Shown here one piece after another: positions 17,293 to 26,264 of a DNA stretch of 64,000 bases (position 1 is the stretch's first letter; the number at the start of each line of letters is the position of its first letter). The position numbers and the translations under genes are program-made. Source of the DNA: Hydrogenophaga sp. (GTDB lineage: Bacteria; Pseudomonadota; Gammaproteobacteria; Burkholderiales; Burkholderiaceae_C). The DNA is taken from positions 59,381 to 123,380 of the forward strand of contig NZ_JAUCZG010000011.1 in assembly GCF_030373225.1 (NCBI RefSeq), read 5' to 3'. The notes beneath the pieces were generated by a model, which did not search any database, was not told the origin of the DNA, and saw only the letters and a program-made list of their open reading frames with translations.

Positions 17293-18324
17293 ATGATCAA
17301 CAAACGTATCTTTCTTCAGGCCGTCGCCGCCGCCGCCATGGCCACCGCCGGCATGGGCTCCGCCATCGCTGCCGACATCACCGGCGCTGGCGCCACCTTC
17401 CCCTTCCCGATCTACGCCAAGTGGGCTGAGGCCTACAAGAAAGAAACCGGCACCGGCCTGAACTACCAGTCGATCGGCTCGTCCGGTGGCATTCGCCAGA
17501 TCCGCGCCAAGACCGTGGCCTTCGGTGCAACCGATGCGCCCGTCTCCGGCGCTGACCTCGACAAGGACGGCATGGTCCAGTTCCCCGCCATCATCGGCGG
17601 CACGGTTCCCGTGATCAACCTCGAAGGCTTCAAGCCAGGCGAACTGCGCGTGACCGGCCCCGTGCTGGCCGAAATGTTCCTGGGCAAGATCTCCAAGTGG
17701 AACGACCCCAAGCTGGCTGCCCTGAATCCCGGCAAGACCCTGCCTGACCAGAACATCACCGTGGTGCACCGCGCCGACGGTTCGGGCACGACCTTCAACT
17801 GGACCGACTACCTGACCGCCGTCAGCAAGGAATGGGCCGATACCGTGGGCAAAGGCGCCGCCGTCAAGTGGCCTGCTGCTTCGTCGGTCGGTGGCAAGGG
17901 CAACGAAGGCGTGGCCGCCAACGTGAACCGTGTCAAGGGCGCGCTGGGCTATGTCGAGTACGCATACGTCAAGAAGAACAACATGAACTTCCTGCAGCTG
18001 CAAAACGCTGACGGCAAGTACGTGAGCCCGGACGATGCCGCTTTCGCTGCTGCCGCCGCCGGCGCTGACTGGTTCAGCGTGCCCGGCATGGGCATCTCGA
18101 TGGTGAATGCCAAGGGCGCCACCAGCTGGCCCGTGAGCACGGCCTCGTTCATCCTGATGTACAAGGATCCGGCCGACAAGGCGCAGTCCGCCGAAGTGCT
18201 GAAGTTCTTTGACTGGGCCTTCAAGAACGGCAAGGGCATGGCCGCCGAACTGGACTACGTCGCACTGCCGGACGCTCTGACCGCCCAAATCCGCTCCAAG
18301 GTTTGGACGCAGATCGCCAAGTAA
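17293..18324 (+). CDS. pstS: Phosphate ABC transporter, periplasmic phosphate-binding protein
   Basis: PstS captures inorganic phosphate in the periplasm for the PstCAB importer. The 343-residue protein has a cleavable signal peptide (MINKRIFLQAVAAAA, cleavage likely after SAIAA). The mature start DITGAGATFPFPIYAKWAEA is typical of PstS, and phosphate-ligand motifs GSSGGIRQI, DAPVSG and RADGSGTTFNWTDYL follow. AGGAG lies seven bases before the ATG. It is the first gene of pstSCAB-phoU-phoBR and follows a strong pho box. In an arsenate-exposed cell this is also the main arsenate entry route, which may explain the nearby ars genes. Confidence 0.97.
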   Translation: MINKRIFLQAVAAAAMATAGMGSAIAADITGAGATFPFPIYAKWAEAYKKETGTGLNYQSIGSSGGIRQIRAKTVAFGATDAPVSGADLDKDGMVQFPAIIGGTVPVINLEGFKPGELRVTGPVLAEMFLGKISKWNDPKLAALNPGKTLPDQNITVVHRADGSGTTFNWTDYLTAVSKEWADTVGKGAAVKWPAASSVGGKGNEGVAANVNRVKGALGYVEYAYVKKNNMNFLQLQNADGKYVSPDDAAFAAAAAGADWFSVPGMGISMVNAKGATSWPVSTASFILMYKDPADKAQSAEVLKFFDWAFKNGKGMAAELDYVALPDALTAQIRSKVWTQIAK

Positions 18325-18344
18325 GTTAGGCTGCCTCCCAAGTC

Positions 18345-18380
18345 GCATCCGCCGGTCGGTTCAGTCTGGCCGGCGGATGC
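18345..18380 (+). other. Stem-loop between pstS and pstC
   Basis: A perfect 11-bp inverted repeat, GCATCCGCCGG (18345-18355) and CCGGCGGATGC (18370-18380), encloses a 14-base loop. No T-run follows, so it is not a simple terminator. Such hairpins at the 3' end of pstS typically stabilise the abundant pstS message relative to pstCAB; that role is inferred. Confidence 0.65.
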
Positions 18381-18420
18381 TGATTTGTGGGGGTCGGATC
18401 TTTTCCGGATGGGAGTCAAC

Positions 18421-19419
18421 ATGAGCCTGGGAACCACCATGAGTTCGCAACCTGTGTCCGTTCAACTGGACAACCCCAACATGGCGTCGATTGCCCGCCG
18501 GCAACGCTTTCAAGACGTCCTGTTTCATCGAGTCACGCAGAGTTTTTCGCTGTTGGTGCTGATCGCCCTCATGGGCATCATCGTCTCGCTGTTCATCAAC
18601 GCCTGGCCCACCTTCCAGAAGTTCGGTTTCAACTTCATCTGGCGCGTGGAGTGGGACATCATCAACGAAGAATTCGGTGCCGCGATTGCCATCGTCGGCA
18701 CCATCGCCAGCGCCTCCATCGCCATGCTGATCGCCGTTCCCCTGGCCTTCGGCATTGCGCTCTTCCTCACCGAAACCTGCCCCGTGTGGCTGCGCCGGCC
18801 GCTGGGCACGGCGGTGGAGTTGCTGGCGGCTGTGCCGTCCATCATCTATGGCATGTTCGGCCTGTTCGTGTTTGCGCCCCTGTTCGCCGACTACTTCCAG
18901 GTGCCGGTGCAAAACGTGCTCGGTGGCATGCCGCTGGTGGGTTTCCTGTTTGGCGGCAGCACCAACGGCTTCGGCATCCTGGCTGCCGGCATCGTGCTGG
19001 CCTTCATGGTGCTGCCTTTCGTGGCGGCGGTGATGCGCGACGTGTTCGAGATCGTGCCCCCCATCCTGCGCGAATCGGCCTACGGCCTTGGCTGCACCAC
19101 CTGGGAGGTGGTTCGCAACGTGGTGCTGCCCTACACGCAAAAGGGCGTGATCGGCGGCATCATGCTGGGCCTGGGCCGGGCGCTGGGCGAAACGATGGCT
19201 GTCACCTTCGTGATCGGCAACGCCAACCGCATGCCCACCTCGCTGTTCTCGCCCGGCACCTCGATCGCCTCGACCCTGGCCAACGAATTCGGCGAAGCCG
19301 CCGACTTCCACCTCTCCACCCTGTTCGCCCTCGGTTTCCTGCTGTTCGTGATCACCTTCCTGGTGCTCTCGGCGGCCAAGATCCTGATGATGCGCGCCGA
19401 AAAAGCCAAGGGGTTCTGA
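18421..19419 (+). CDS. pstC: Phosphate ABC transporter permease PstC
   Basis: PstC is one of two inner-membrane subunits of the phosphate importer. The 332-residue protein has six main hydrophobic segments and the permease signature around [22 protein letters not shown], with [16 protein letters not shown] after it as in PstC. The start at 18421 is preferred because GGGAG lies upstream; ATGs at 18385 and 18439 are alternatives. The stop is one base before the pstA ATG, so the two membrane subunits are made together. Confidence 0.95.
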   Translation: MSLGTTMSSQPVSVQLDNPNMASIARRQRFQDVLFHRVTQSFSLLVLIALMGIIVSLFINAWPTFQKFGFNFIWRVEWDIINEEFGAAIAIVGTIASASIAMLIAVPLAFGIALFLTETCPVWLRRPLGTAVELLAAVPSIIYGMFGLFVFAPLFADYFQVPVQNVLGGMPLVGFLFGGSTNGFGILAAGIVLAFMVLPFVAAVMRDVFEIVPPILRESAYGLGCTTWEVVRNVVLPYTQKGVIGGIMLGLGRALGETMAVTFVIGNANRMPTSLFSPGTSIASTLANEFGEAADFHLSTLFALGFLLFVITFLVLSAAKILMMRAEKAKGF

Positions 19420-19420
19420 C

Positions 19421-20275
19421 ATGGAATTCAACAACCAACTCTACAAAGGCCGCCAGCGTACCAACGCAATCGGCTTGACGCTGTCCATGGGCGCCATGGT
19501 GCTGGGCCTGGTGGTGCTGCTGTGGATCCTGAGCGTGCTGCTCACCAACGGTTTTGCCGCGCTGGACTGGAACATGTTCACCCAGTCCACCCCGGCGCCT
19601 GGCAGTGAAGGCGGCGGCCTGGCCAACGCCATCGTCGGCAGCTTGATGATGGTCGGCTTCTCGGTGCTGGTGTCCACGCCCATCGGCGTGTTCGCCGGTG
19701 TGTACCTGGCCGAATACGGCGACCAGAGCAAGACCGCCGAGCTCACCCGATTCGTGACCGACATCATGCTGTCGGCGCCCTCCATCGTGCTCGGCCTCTT
19801 CGTCTACGCCATCGCCGTGGCCACGGTGGGCAACTTCTCGGGCTGGGCTGGCAGCCTGGCGCTGTCGCTGATCGCCGTGCCGGTGGTTGTGCGAACCACA
19901 GAGAACATGCTGCGCCTGGTGCCGGGCAGCCTGCGCGAAGCGGCCTTCGCACTCGGTGCGCCGCGCTGGAAGGTGGCCACGCTGGTCACGCTGCGTGCAG
20001 CCAAGAGCGGTGTCATGACCGGCCTGCTGCTGGCGGTGGCCCGCATCAGTGGCGAGACCGCACCGCTGCTGTTCACTGCCCTGAACAACCAGTTTTTCAG
20101 CACCGACATGGGCGCGCCCATGGCCAACCTGCCGGTGGTGATCTTCCAGTTCGCACTGAGCCCCTACGACAACTGGATCCGCCTGGCCTGGGGCGGTGCG
20201 TTGCTGATCACCTTGTCGGTGCTGGTGCTCAACATCGTGGCCCGTGTGTTCCTGCGCGAGAAAACGCCGGGCTGA
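19421..20275 (+). CDS. pstA: Phosphate ABC transporter permease PstA
   Basis: PstA pairs with PstC to form the channel. It has 284 residues and six predicted membrane segments. The PstA signature is seen in PIGVFAGVYLAEYG, in SAPSIVLGLFVYAI and in the ATPase-contact loop REAAFALGAPRWKVATLVTLRAAKSG, followed by ARISGETAPLLFTAL. It begins immediately after pstC and ends 45 bases before pstB. Nothing unusual is seen. Confidence 0.95.
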   Translation: MEFNNQLYKGRQRTNAIGLTLSMGAMVLGLVVLLWILSVLLTNGFAALDWNMFTQSTPAPGSEGGGLANAIVGSLMMVGFSVLVSTPIGVFAGVYLAEYGDQSKTAELTRFVTDIMLSAPSIVLGLFVYAIAVATVGNFSGWAGSLALSLIAVPVVVRTTENMLRLVPGSLREAAFALGAPRWKVATLVTLRAAKSGVMTGLLLAVARISGETAPLLFTALNNQFFSTDMGAPMANLPVVIFQFALSPYDNWIRLAWGGALLITLSVLVLNIVARVFLREKTPG

Positions 20276-20320
20276 GGCCGGCCCCTGCTTACCCAATCCA
20301 TCCTAGATCCGGACCTGACC

Positions 20321-21121
20321 ATGCCCAACACCGCCACCGCCACTGCAGCCCAGCCCGCCGTCGCCGCCAAGAATGCGCTCGAACTGCGCAACCTCAATTT
20401 CTTCTATGGCAAGTTCCAGGGCCTGAAGGATGTCAACATGAACATCGAGGAGCGCAAGGTCACCGCCTTCATCGGCCCATCGGGCTGCGGCAAATCGACC
20501 CTGTTGCGCACGCTCAACCGCATGTACAGCCTCTATCCGGGGCAGCGCGCCGAGGGTCAGATCAACTTCTACGGCCAGAACATCCTGGACGAGAAGCAGG
20601 ACATCAACCTGCTGCGTGCGCGCATCGGCATGGTGTTCCAGAAGCCGACGCCGTTTCCCATGTCGATCTACGACAACATCGCCTTCGGCGTGAAGCTCTA
20701 CGAGAACCTGGGCAAGAGCGAGATGGACGACCGCGTGGAATGGGCCCTGTCCAAGGCCGCGCTGTGGAACGAGGTGAAGGACAAGCTCAGCCAGAGCGGC
20801 CTGTCGCTCTCGGGTGGTCAGCAACAGCGCCTGTGCATCGCGCGCAGCGTGGCAGTCAAGCCGTCCGTGCTGCTGCTGGACGAACCCACGTCTGCGCTGG
20901 ACCCGATTTCCACCGGCAAGGTCGAGGAACTGGTGCACGAGCTCAAGCAGGACTACACCATCGCCATCGTGACGCACAACATGCAGCAGGCCGCACGCTG
21001 CAGCGACTACACCGCCTACATGTACCTGGGTGAGTTGATCGAGTTCGGTTCCACCGAACAGATCTTCTTCAAACCCGCCAAGACCGAGACCGAGGACTAC
21101 ATCACCGGGCGTTTCGGCTGA
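20321..21121 (+). CDS. pstB: Phosphate ABC transporter ATP-binding protein PstB
   Basis: PstB energises phosphate import. The 266-residue ATPase has Walker [10 protein letters not shown] near residue 52, the Q-loop [17 protein letters not shown] that marks PstB, the signature LSGGQQQRL, Walker [13 protein letters not shown] and the switch histidine in [11 protein letters not shown]. The extra N-terminal 20 residues rich in Ala/Thr are common in this order. It ends with the family-typical EDYITGRFG. Together with PstSCA and PhoU it also signals phosphate sufficiency to PhoR. Confidence 0.97.
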   Translation: MPNTATATAAQPAVAAKNALELRNLNFFYGKFQGLKDVNMNIEERKVTAFIGPSGCGKSTLLRTLNRMYSLYPGQRAEGQINFYGQNILDEKQDINLLRARIGMVFQKPTPFPMSIYDNIAFGVKLYENLGKSEMDDRVEWALSKAALWNEVKDKLSQSGLSLSGGQQQRLCIARSVAVKPSVLLLDEPTSALDPISTGKVEELVHELKQDYTIAIVTHNMQQAARCSDYTAYMYLGELIEFGSTEQIFFKPAKTETEDYITGRFG

Positions 21122-21173
21122 ACGGCCGGGCAATCGAAATCGGTCAGTTCCGAGCCACCACGGGAGAGCCTTC

Positions 21174-21875
21174 ATGAGCGACAAACACATATCCAGCCAG
21201 TTCGACGCCGAGTTGAACTCCATCTCCACCCAGGTCCTCGAGATGGGTGGCCTGGTCGAGTCCCAGCTCCATCAGGCGGTCTATGCCCTGGTGCACATGA
21301 GCCTGGAGTCGGCCGAGCAGGTCATCGAGAACGAGGCCCGGATCAACCAGATGGAGATGCAGATCGATCACGAGATCATCTCCACCATCGGCCGGCGCCA
21401 GCCGACCGCGCGCGACCTGCGCTTTCTCATGGCGATTTCGCGCACCACGCAGAACCTGGAGCGCGCTGGCGACGAGGTGGCGCGCATTGGGCGGATGGTC
21501 AAATCCATCATCGAAAACGGGTCCCCACGCAACCTGCCCAGCTACGAACTGCGCATGGCCGCCGACCTGGCCTCGGCCCTGCTGCGCAAGACGCTGGACT
21601 CGTTCGCCCGGCTCGACACCACCATGGCAGTGGCCATCATCAAGGGTGACAACGCCATCGACAACGAATACAACGGCTTCCTGCGCAAGCTCATCACCTA
21701 CATGATGGAAGACCCTCGCACCATCTCCCCCAGCCTGGACCTGCTGTTCCTGGCCAAGTCGATCGAGCGCGTCGGCGACCACGCCAAGAACATCGCCGAA
21801 CAGATCATCTTCATCGTCAAGGGAGAAGACGTGCGACACACCCCGATGTCGCGCGTGGAGTCGGTGGTCGGATGA
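21174..21875 (+). CDS. phoU: Phosphate signalling protein PhoU
   Basis: PhoU is a cytoplasmic all-helical, two-repeat protein that links the Pst transporter to PhoR and restrains the Pho response when phosphate is sufficient. The 233 residues carry both metal-binding repeats: RDLRFLMAISRTTQNLERAGDEVARIG near residue 80 and LLFLAKSIERVGDHAKNIAEQIIF near residue 190. The stop overlaps the phoB start by ATGA, which ties its dose to the two-component system. Confidence 0.96.
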   Translation: MSDKHISSQFDAELNSISTQVLEMGGLVESQLHQAVYALVHMSLESAEQVIENEARINQMEMQIDHEIISTIGRRQPTARDLRFLMAISRTTQNLERAGDEVARIGRMVKSIIENGSPRNLPSYELRMAADLASALLRKTLDSFARLDTTMAVAIIKGDNAIDNEYNGFLRKLITYMMEDPRTISPSLDLLFLAKSIERVGDHAKNIAEQIIFIVKGEDVRHTPMSRVESVVG

Positions 21876-22603
21876 GGAAACTTCCCAGAGTCCTCGTGGT
21901 CGAGGACGAACCCTCGATCGCAGAATTGATTGCGGTCAACCTGCGCCACAACGGCTTTGCCCCCACGGTCGTGTTTGACGGTGCCGCCGCCCAGCGCGAG
22001 GTGGATGCCGTGCTGCCCGACGTGATCCTGCTCGACTGGATGCTGCCTGGTGAAAGCGGTGCCTCGCTCGCCCGGGCCTGGCGCAAGAACGAACGCACCA
22101 AGACCATCCCGATCCTGATGCTCACCGCGCGCAGCGACGAGAGCGACAAGGTGCAGGGACTCGATGCCGGTGCCGACGACTACATCACCAAACCGTTCTC
22201 CACCCAGGAGCTGCTGGCCCGCATCCGTGCGGTGTTGCGCCGGCGGGCGCCCGAGATCGTCAACGACTCGGTGCAGGTGGGTGAGCTGGCACTGGACGCG
22301 GCCACCTACCGCATCACGTTTCGCGGCACCGAACTCAAGGTCGGGCCGACCGAATTCAAGCTGTTGCACTACCTCATGAAGCACGCAGAACGGGTGCACA
22401 CCCGTGGTACGCTGCTCGACAAAGTCTGGGGAGACCATGTTTTCATCGAGGAGCGAACCGTGGACGTGCATGTCAAACGACTGAGGGAATCACTGGGTGA
22501 GGCCTCGGGCATGATCGAAACGGTTCGTGGTGCCGGCTACCGGCTCACCTCCATGAACAACACCGGGCGACCGGCGCAAGGCGCTCCCATATCCGCCGCA
22601 TGA
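21872..22603 (+). CDS. phoB: Phosphate regulon response regulator PhoB
   Basis: PhoB is an OmpR-class response regulator that binds pho boxes such as those before pstS and ppk1. The receiver domain has the acidic pair EDE at residues 11-13, the phosphoacceptor Asp55 in ILLDWMLPG, and Lys in DYITKPF. The winged helix follows from about residue 130, with LKVGPTEFKLLHYLMKH and the recognition region VDVHVKRLRESLGE...ETVRGAGYRL. The total is 243 residues. It overlaps phoU upstream and phoR downstream (both ATGA). Confidence 0.97.
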   Translation: MRKLPRVLVVEDEPSIAELIAVNLRHNGFAPTVVFDGAAAQREVDAVLPDVILLDWMLPGESGASLARAWRKNERTKTIPILMLTARSDESDKVQGLDAGADDYITKPFSTQELLARIRAVLRRRAPEIVNDSVQVGELALDAATYRITFRGTELKVGPTEFKLLHYLMKHAERVHTRGTLLDKVWGDHVFIEERTVDVHVKRLRESLGEASGMIETVRGAGYRLTSMNNTGRPAQGAPISAA

Positions 22604-23919
22604 CGCGGCGGGCAATCGAGCTCCTGCTGCTCGTGGCATTCGGCGCGGTGCTGGGCTGGACACAGGATTCTCCCGGCTGGACCTTCGCCGGATCTCTCGT
22701 GGGTGCCCTGGCCTGGTCCGTCATCGACGGTTTGCGCGCCCGCAGTTTCCTGCGCTGGCTCAACAAGGCCGATGTGACGCGCCAGCCGCGCCTCTCGGGC
22801 GCCTGGGGCGAGATGGTCGACCGGGCGCGCAAGCTGATCAAGAAACTCGAGAAGAAGGCGCAGAACAGCGATGCGCGGCTGGAAGACTTTCTGGCCGCCA
22901 TCCAGGCGTCGCCGAACGGGGTGGTGCTGCTCGATTCCGCGGGCCGCATCGAGTGGTCCAACCTCACGGCCGCCAACCACCTGGGGTTCGACCCCCAGCG
23001 CGACCTGGGCCAGTATGTGCGCAACATGGTGCGCAACCCGGCGTTCACCGCCTACCTGGCCGGCGGGGAGTTCAACCACGAGATCCAGATTGAAGGCCCC
23101 GGACCCCGGCCCTCGCAGCCCACCAAGATCTCGCTGCAGATCCATCCCTACGGCAAGAAACGAAAGCTCATGCTCACGCGCGACGTGACCGCCGTGCAGC
23201 TCGCCGAAACCATGCGCCGGGATTTTGTGGCCAACGTGTCGCATGAAATCCGCACGCCGCTGACCGTGCTCAGCGGCTTCGTCGAGACCATGCAGAGCAT
23301 TCCCCTGGAGGAGGCCGATCGCACCCGCTACCTCGGCCTCATGAGCCAGCAGGCGCACCGCATGCAGACGCTGGTCAGCGACCTGCTCACGCTCTCCCGG
23401 CTCGAAGGCAGCCCCGCGCCCGGTCCGGGCGAATGGATCGAGGGCGAGGAACTGCTCAGCCATGTGGTGCAGGAAGCCAGGGGTCTGACCCAGGCGATTT
23501 CTGCCGTGCCCCACCAGATCGAGCCGATGCCGGGTCCGGCCATCTGGGTGTCGGGTGCGAAGACCGAACTCCTGAGCGCCATGTCCAACCTGCTCAGCAA
23601 CGCGGTGCGCTACACGCCCGGAGGTGGGCTCATCCAGACCGGGTGGCGCCTGCGCTCTGACGGTTGGGCCGAGTTCTTCGTCAAGGACACCGGGCCGGGC
23701 ATCGCTGCCGAGCATCTGCCGCGCCTGACCGAGCGTTTCTACCGCGTGGATCGCAGCCGCTCGCGCGAAACCGGCGGCACCGGGCTGGGCCTGGCCATCG
23801 TGAAGCATGTTGCGCAGCGCCACGGTGGACACATCGATGCCGAAAGTGCGCTTGGAGCAGGCTCACGGTTCGCGATCGCCTTGCCGCCCAACCGGGTGCG
23901 CGATCACGTCATCGGCTGA
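22600..23919 (+). CDS. phoR: Phosphate regulon sensor histidine kinase PhoR
   Basis: PhoR autophosphorylates and transfers phosphate to PhoB when phosphate is scarce. The 439 residues contain one or two short N-terminal membrane segments (residues 5-45), a charged linker, a PAS domain around residues 95-190 (FLAAIQASPNGVVLLDSAGRI), and the H-box VSHEIRTPLTVLSG with His215. The ATPase motifs are NLLSNAVRYTP (N), KDTGPGI (G1) and GGTGLGLAIVKHV (G2). As in other PhoR proteins there is no sizeable periplasmic domain, so the signal comes through PstSCAB-PhoU. Coupled to phoB by ATGA. Confidence 0.96.
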   Translation: MTRRAIELLLLVAFGAVLGWTQDSPGWTFAGSLVGALAWSVIDGLRARSFLRWLNKADVTRQPRLSGAWGEMVDRARKLIKKLEKKAQNSDARLEDFLAAIQASPNGVVLLDSAGRIEWSNLTAANHLGFDPQRDLGQYVRNMVRNPAFTAYLAGGEFNHEIQIEGPGPRPSQPTKISLQIHPYGKKRKLMLTRDVTAVQLAETMRRDFVANVSHEIRTPLTVLSGFVETMQSIPLEEADRTRYLGLMSQQAHRMQTLVSDLLTLSRLEGSPAPGPGEWIEGEELLSHVVQEARGLTQAISAVPHQIEPMPGPAIWVSGAKTELLSAMSNLLSNAVRYTPGGGLIQTGWRLRSDGWAEFFVKDTGPGIAAEHLPRLTERFYRVDRSRSRETGGTGLGLAIVKHVAQRHGGHIDAESALGAGSRFAIALPPNRVRDHVIG

Positions 23920-23931
23920 GCCAGCAGGGCA

Positions 23932-25659
23932 TCAGTTGCCAACGCGCTGGTAGACCAGCAGGCTCTCCTTTGTGTCGGTGAGGCGGCTCACGGTGGACTT
24001 GAACGCCCACTGGGTGAGCTCGACGCGCTGGTCGAGCGTGCGCTGGCTTGCCGGCGCCACCACCAGGCTCTGGCAATCCGCAGCCGGCTCGCCGCCGGTA
24101 CGCACCAGTTTGAGGCCACCGTGGTGTTGCAAGGCAGCGATCTGCGCCTGGCTCAGACCATCCACCAGCACACAGCCCTGCGCCGGTACCAGGGTGGCAA
24201 TGCGGCGCGAGACCGGGCCGTAGCTGCGGCCGAAATCCAGCAGTGGCAACCAGAGCGTCATCAGCAACAGCCAGCACAAGGTGCTGCCGGCAGCCGGCAA
24301 CACCAGGCTCTTCCACAGGGCCTGGCGGTGCTGACCGACGCGCCATGCCACCAGCCAGAGCCAGGCCGCAGTGGCCGCCGCGCCGATGACAAACAGGACC
24401 AGGGAGAACTCGGGCACGAAGCCCGGGGCCAGCTTGGCCACGTTGGCCGCCGGCTTGGCCGGCACGCCGGTCTGCATCGCCACCCAGATCACCCAGATGA
24501 CCAGCGCACAACCCGAAAAGAACAACAGCGTGAACCAGTCCACCAGCGCCGAAACACTGCGGCGCAGCGTGGGCAGCGCAAACGCAGCGAGCGCGGCCAG
24601 GGCCGGCAGTGCGAGCAGCAGGGCGCGGTCGCGTTCGGGCGAGAGCGCGCTGTCGACCACGCTCACGAGCACCGCCCACAAGGGCAGTGCCACATGCGGG
24701 CGCAGCAGCTGATTGCGCCAGCGCCACAGTGTCCAGAGCACCAGCGGCCACGCGGGCCAGGTGAACCAGACGAGCAGCTTTCCCCAGCTCTGCCACTGGA
24801 TCGCGGCAAATGCCGTTTGCAGGCCGGGCCGTGGAACCTGCCCGCCCAGTGCCGCGCTGCCCGCGATCAGCACCAGCAGCACCGCCGCCCAGATCAGTGG
24901 ATCAGCGGTTGCAGGCGCCTCGTCGGTCAGCCCGTCGTTGTCGGACTCGCCTGGCTGGCGGCGCGACAGCCACAGGATCAGCAGCAGGCCCCCGCCGAGC
25001 ACGATGGCGATCCATGGCGCCCCACTGAACATCAAGGCCAGCAAGGCCGTGCTCCACAGTCCCAGGCTGTGCAGCGGATGCCGCTGACCGCTGTGTGCCA
25101 GGCGCGACGCCGACAGCAGCAACAGCGAAACCAGCGCCAGTCTTGCCAGATCGGGGGTGGTTTCGTGTGACAGCTGGGCCAGGCCCAGGCAGGCCATGAG
25201 CGCCAGCAAGCCGGCATCCGCCAGCGCACGCGCGTAGTCGGTGGGTCTGGCCTCACCGCCGAACGCAAAGGCCACCGGCTGCGCAGCCGGCTGGCGGGCG
25301 AGGTGGTAGACCGTGTACCAGGTGCACACCAGCGTGAGGGCCAGCAGCAGGGCAAACGGAACCCGCACGGCGAATTCGGGCGAGAAGAAGGGCAGCAGCT
25401 TGATGAACACCGCCCCGAGCCAGTAGGGCAGGGGGCCCGCCTCTTCCACCGCCACGCCCAGAACCTGCGGGCTCCACCAGCCGCTGTGACCGGCGGCCAT
25501 CTCCAGCATCACGCCAAAGGCGGACACGTCGGCGTTCTTCCAGGGCTCACGGCCCAGGAAACCTGGCAGCACGTAGGCGACGCAGAACAGGAACAGGGCA
25601 ATCCGCGGAAGGCGGCGCACGGCCGACTGGGTGACGATGGCAGGGGTGGGCTGGTTCAC
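23932..25659 (-). CDS. Polytopic membrane protein, GT39/ArnT-like glycosyltransferase superfamily
   Basis: A 575-residue inner-membrane protein with about 11-13 hydrophobic segments and a soluble C-terminal part of about 110 residues. The N-terminal loop GREPWKNADVSAFGVMLEMA, directly after the first membrane helix, resembles the acidic first loop of GT-C enzymes such as ArnT and protein mannosyltransferases, which use lipid-linked sugars. Here the second acidic residue is not clearly conserved, so activity and substrate are uncertain. It is convergent with phoR and transcribed alone. The C-terminal domain (GPVSRRIATLVPAQGCVLVDGLS) is likely periplasmic. Confidence 0.65.
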   Translation of the reverse strand: MNQPTPAIVTQSAVRRLPRIALFLFCVAYVLPGFLGREPWKNADVSAFGVMLEMAAGHSGWWSPQVLGVAVEEAGPLPYWLGAVFIKLLPFFSPEFAVRVPFALLLALTLVCTWYTVYHLARQPAAQPVAFAFGGEARPTDYARALADAGLLALMACLGLAQLSHETTPDLARLALVSLLLLSASRLAHSGQRHPLHSLGLWSTALLALMFSGAPWIAIVLGGGLLLILWLSRRQPGESDNDGLTDEAPATADPLIWAAVLLVLIAGSAALGGQVPRPGLQTAFAAIQWQSWGKLLVWFTWPAWPLVLWTLWRWRNQLLRPHVALPLWAVLVSVVDSALSPERDRALLLALPALAALAAFALPTLRRSVSALVDWFTLLFFSGCALVIWVIWVAMQTGVPAKPAANVAKLAPGFVPEFSLVLFVIGAAATAAWLWLVAWRVGQHRQALWKSLVLPAAGSTLCWLLLMTLWLPLLDFGRSYGPVSRRIATLVPAQGCVLVDGLSQAQIAALQHHGGLKLVRTGGEPAADCQSLVVAPASQRTLDQRVELTQWAFKSTVSRLTDTKESLLVYQRVGN

Positions 25660-25710
25660 TGCGGGGAATATACAAGGCGCCCGGGATGGCGGTGCGACAA
25701 GGAGAGGGCG

Positions 25711-25742
25711 AAAAAAAAGCAGCCGGACAAGCAGCTGCTTTT
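25711..25742 (-). terminator. Rho-independent terminator after rpmE2
   Basis: AGCAGC (25718-25723) pairs with GCTGCT (25734-25739), extended by A-T pairs, with a 10-base loop. On the minus strand it is followed by eight T residues (complement of the A-run at 25711-25718). It lies 47 bases beyond the rpmE2 stop and also closes the region before the membrane glycosyltransferase gene. Confidence 0.85.
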
Positions 25743-25788
25743 CTTGTGCAGGGCGTTGCGCTGTCGAAGGCGCAAGCCGGCCGCGTGC

Positions 25789-26052
25789 TTACTTCGCAGC
25801 GGGTGCCGTCTTGCCGTAACGGTTGCGGAAACGCTCCACACGACCACCCATGTTGTCCACGCTTTTCTGCGTGCCGGTGTAGAAGGGGTGCGATTCGCTC
25901 GAGGTGTCGAGCTTGTACAGCGGCAGCTCGCGGCCGTCTTCCATCTTGATCATCTCTTTCGTGTTGGCGCAGGAGCGGGTCACGAACTTGAAGCCGTTGG
26001 AGAGGTCCTGGAAGCAGACTTCGCGGTAGTTGGGGTGAATGCCGTCTTTCAT
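25789..26052 (-). CDS. rpmE2: 50S ribosomal protein L31 type B
   Basis: An 87-residue L31 of the type B (zinc-free) form. It begins [12 protein letters not shown], shows [11 protein letters not shown] and [12 protein letters not shown], and ends in a short basic tail. The zinc-binding cysteine pairs of type A L31 are missing, as is normal for this paralogue. The conserved Burkholderiales order trxA-rho-rpmE2 is kept. It has its own promoter with a perfect -10 in the rho-rpmE2 gap and its own terminator downstream. Confidence 0.97.
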   Translation of the reverse strand: MKDGIHPNYREVCFQDLSNGFKFVTRSCANTKEMIKMEDGRELPLYKLDTSSESHPFYTGTQKSVDNMGGRVERFRNRYGKTAPAAK

Positions 26053-26130
26053 GACGTGTCCTTGAGGTTCAGGTGCGGCAGCCGCAAGGGAACCATTCCC
26101 CTGTACTTGTCGCGTTTGGTAAAGCCGCAG

Positions 26131-26159
26131 ATTATAGCCCGCAGGCGCGCCCTCATTGC
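26131..26159 (-). promoter_or_regulatory. rpmE2 promoter
   Basis: The minus strand carries a perfect TATAAT -10 at 26136-26131, with a poor -35 match (GCAATG) 17 bases further upstream. Transcription would start near 26124, leaving a leader of about 70 bases before rpmE2. This is the clearest sigma70 -10 in the window. Confidence 0.6.
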
Positions 26160-26183
26160 CGCAGCGAGGGGTCTTTGGCCAGA

Positions 26184-26213
26184 AACACCGAGGAACCGGC
26201 TTCGCCGGGTGTC
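26184..26213 (-). terminator. Possible weak terminator after rho
   Basis: On the minus strand ACACC...GGTGT brackets an inner GCCGG/CCGGC-type hairpin, followed by TTTCT. The stem has an internal bulge and the T-run is short, so the call is tentative. It sits about 50 bases past the rho stop. Confidence 0.35.
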
Positions 26214-26264
26214 AGGTGTTGCCTCCCTTTTCAGGGTGGACGCGCCGTCAGGCGAGCAGGGGGG

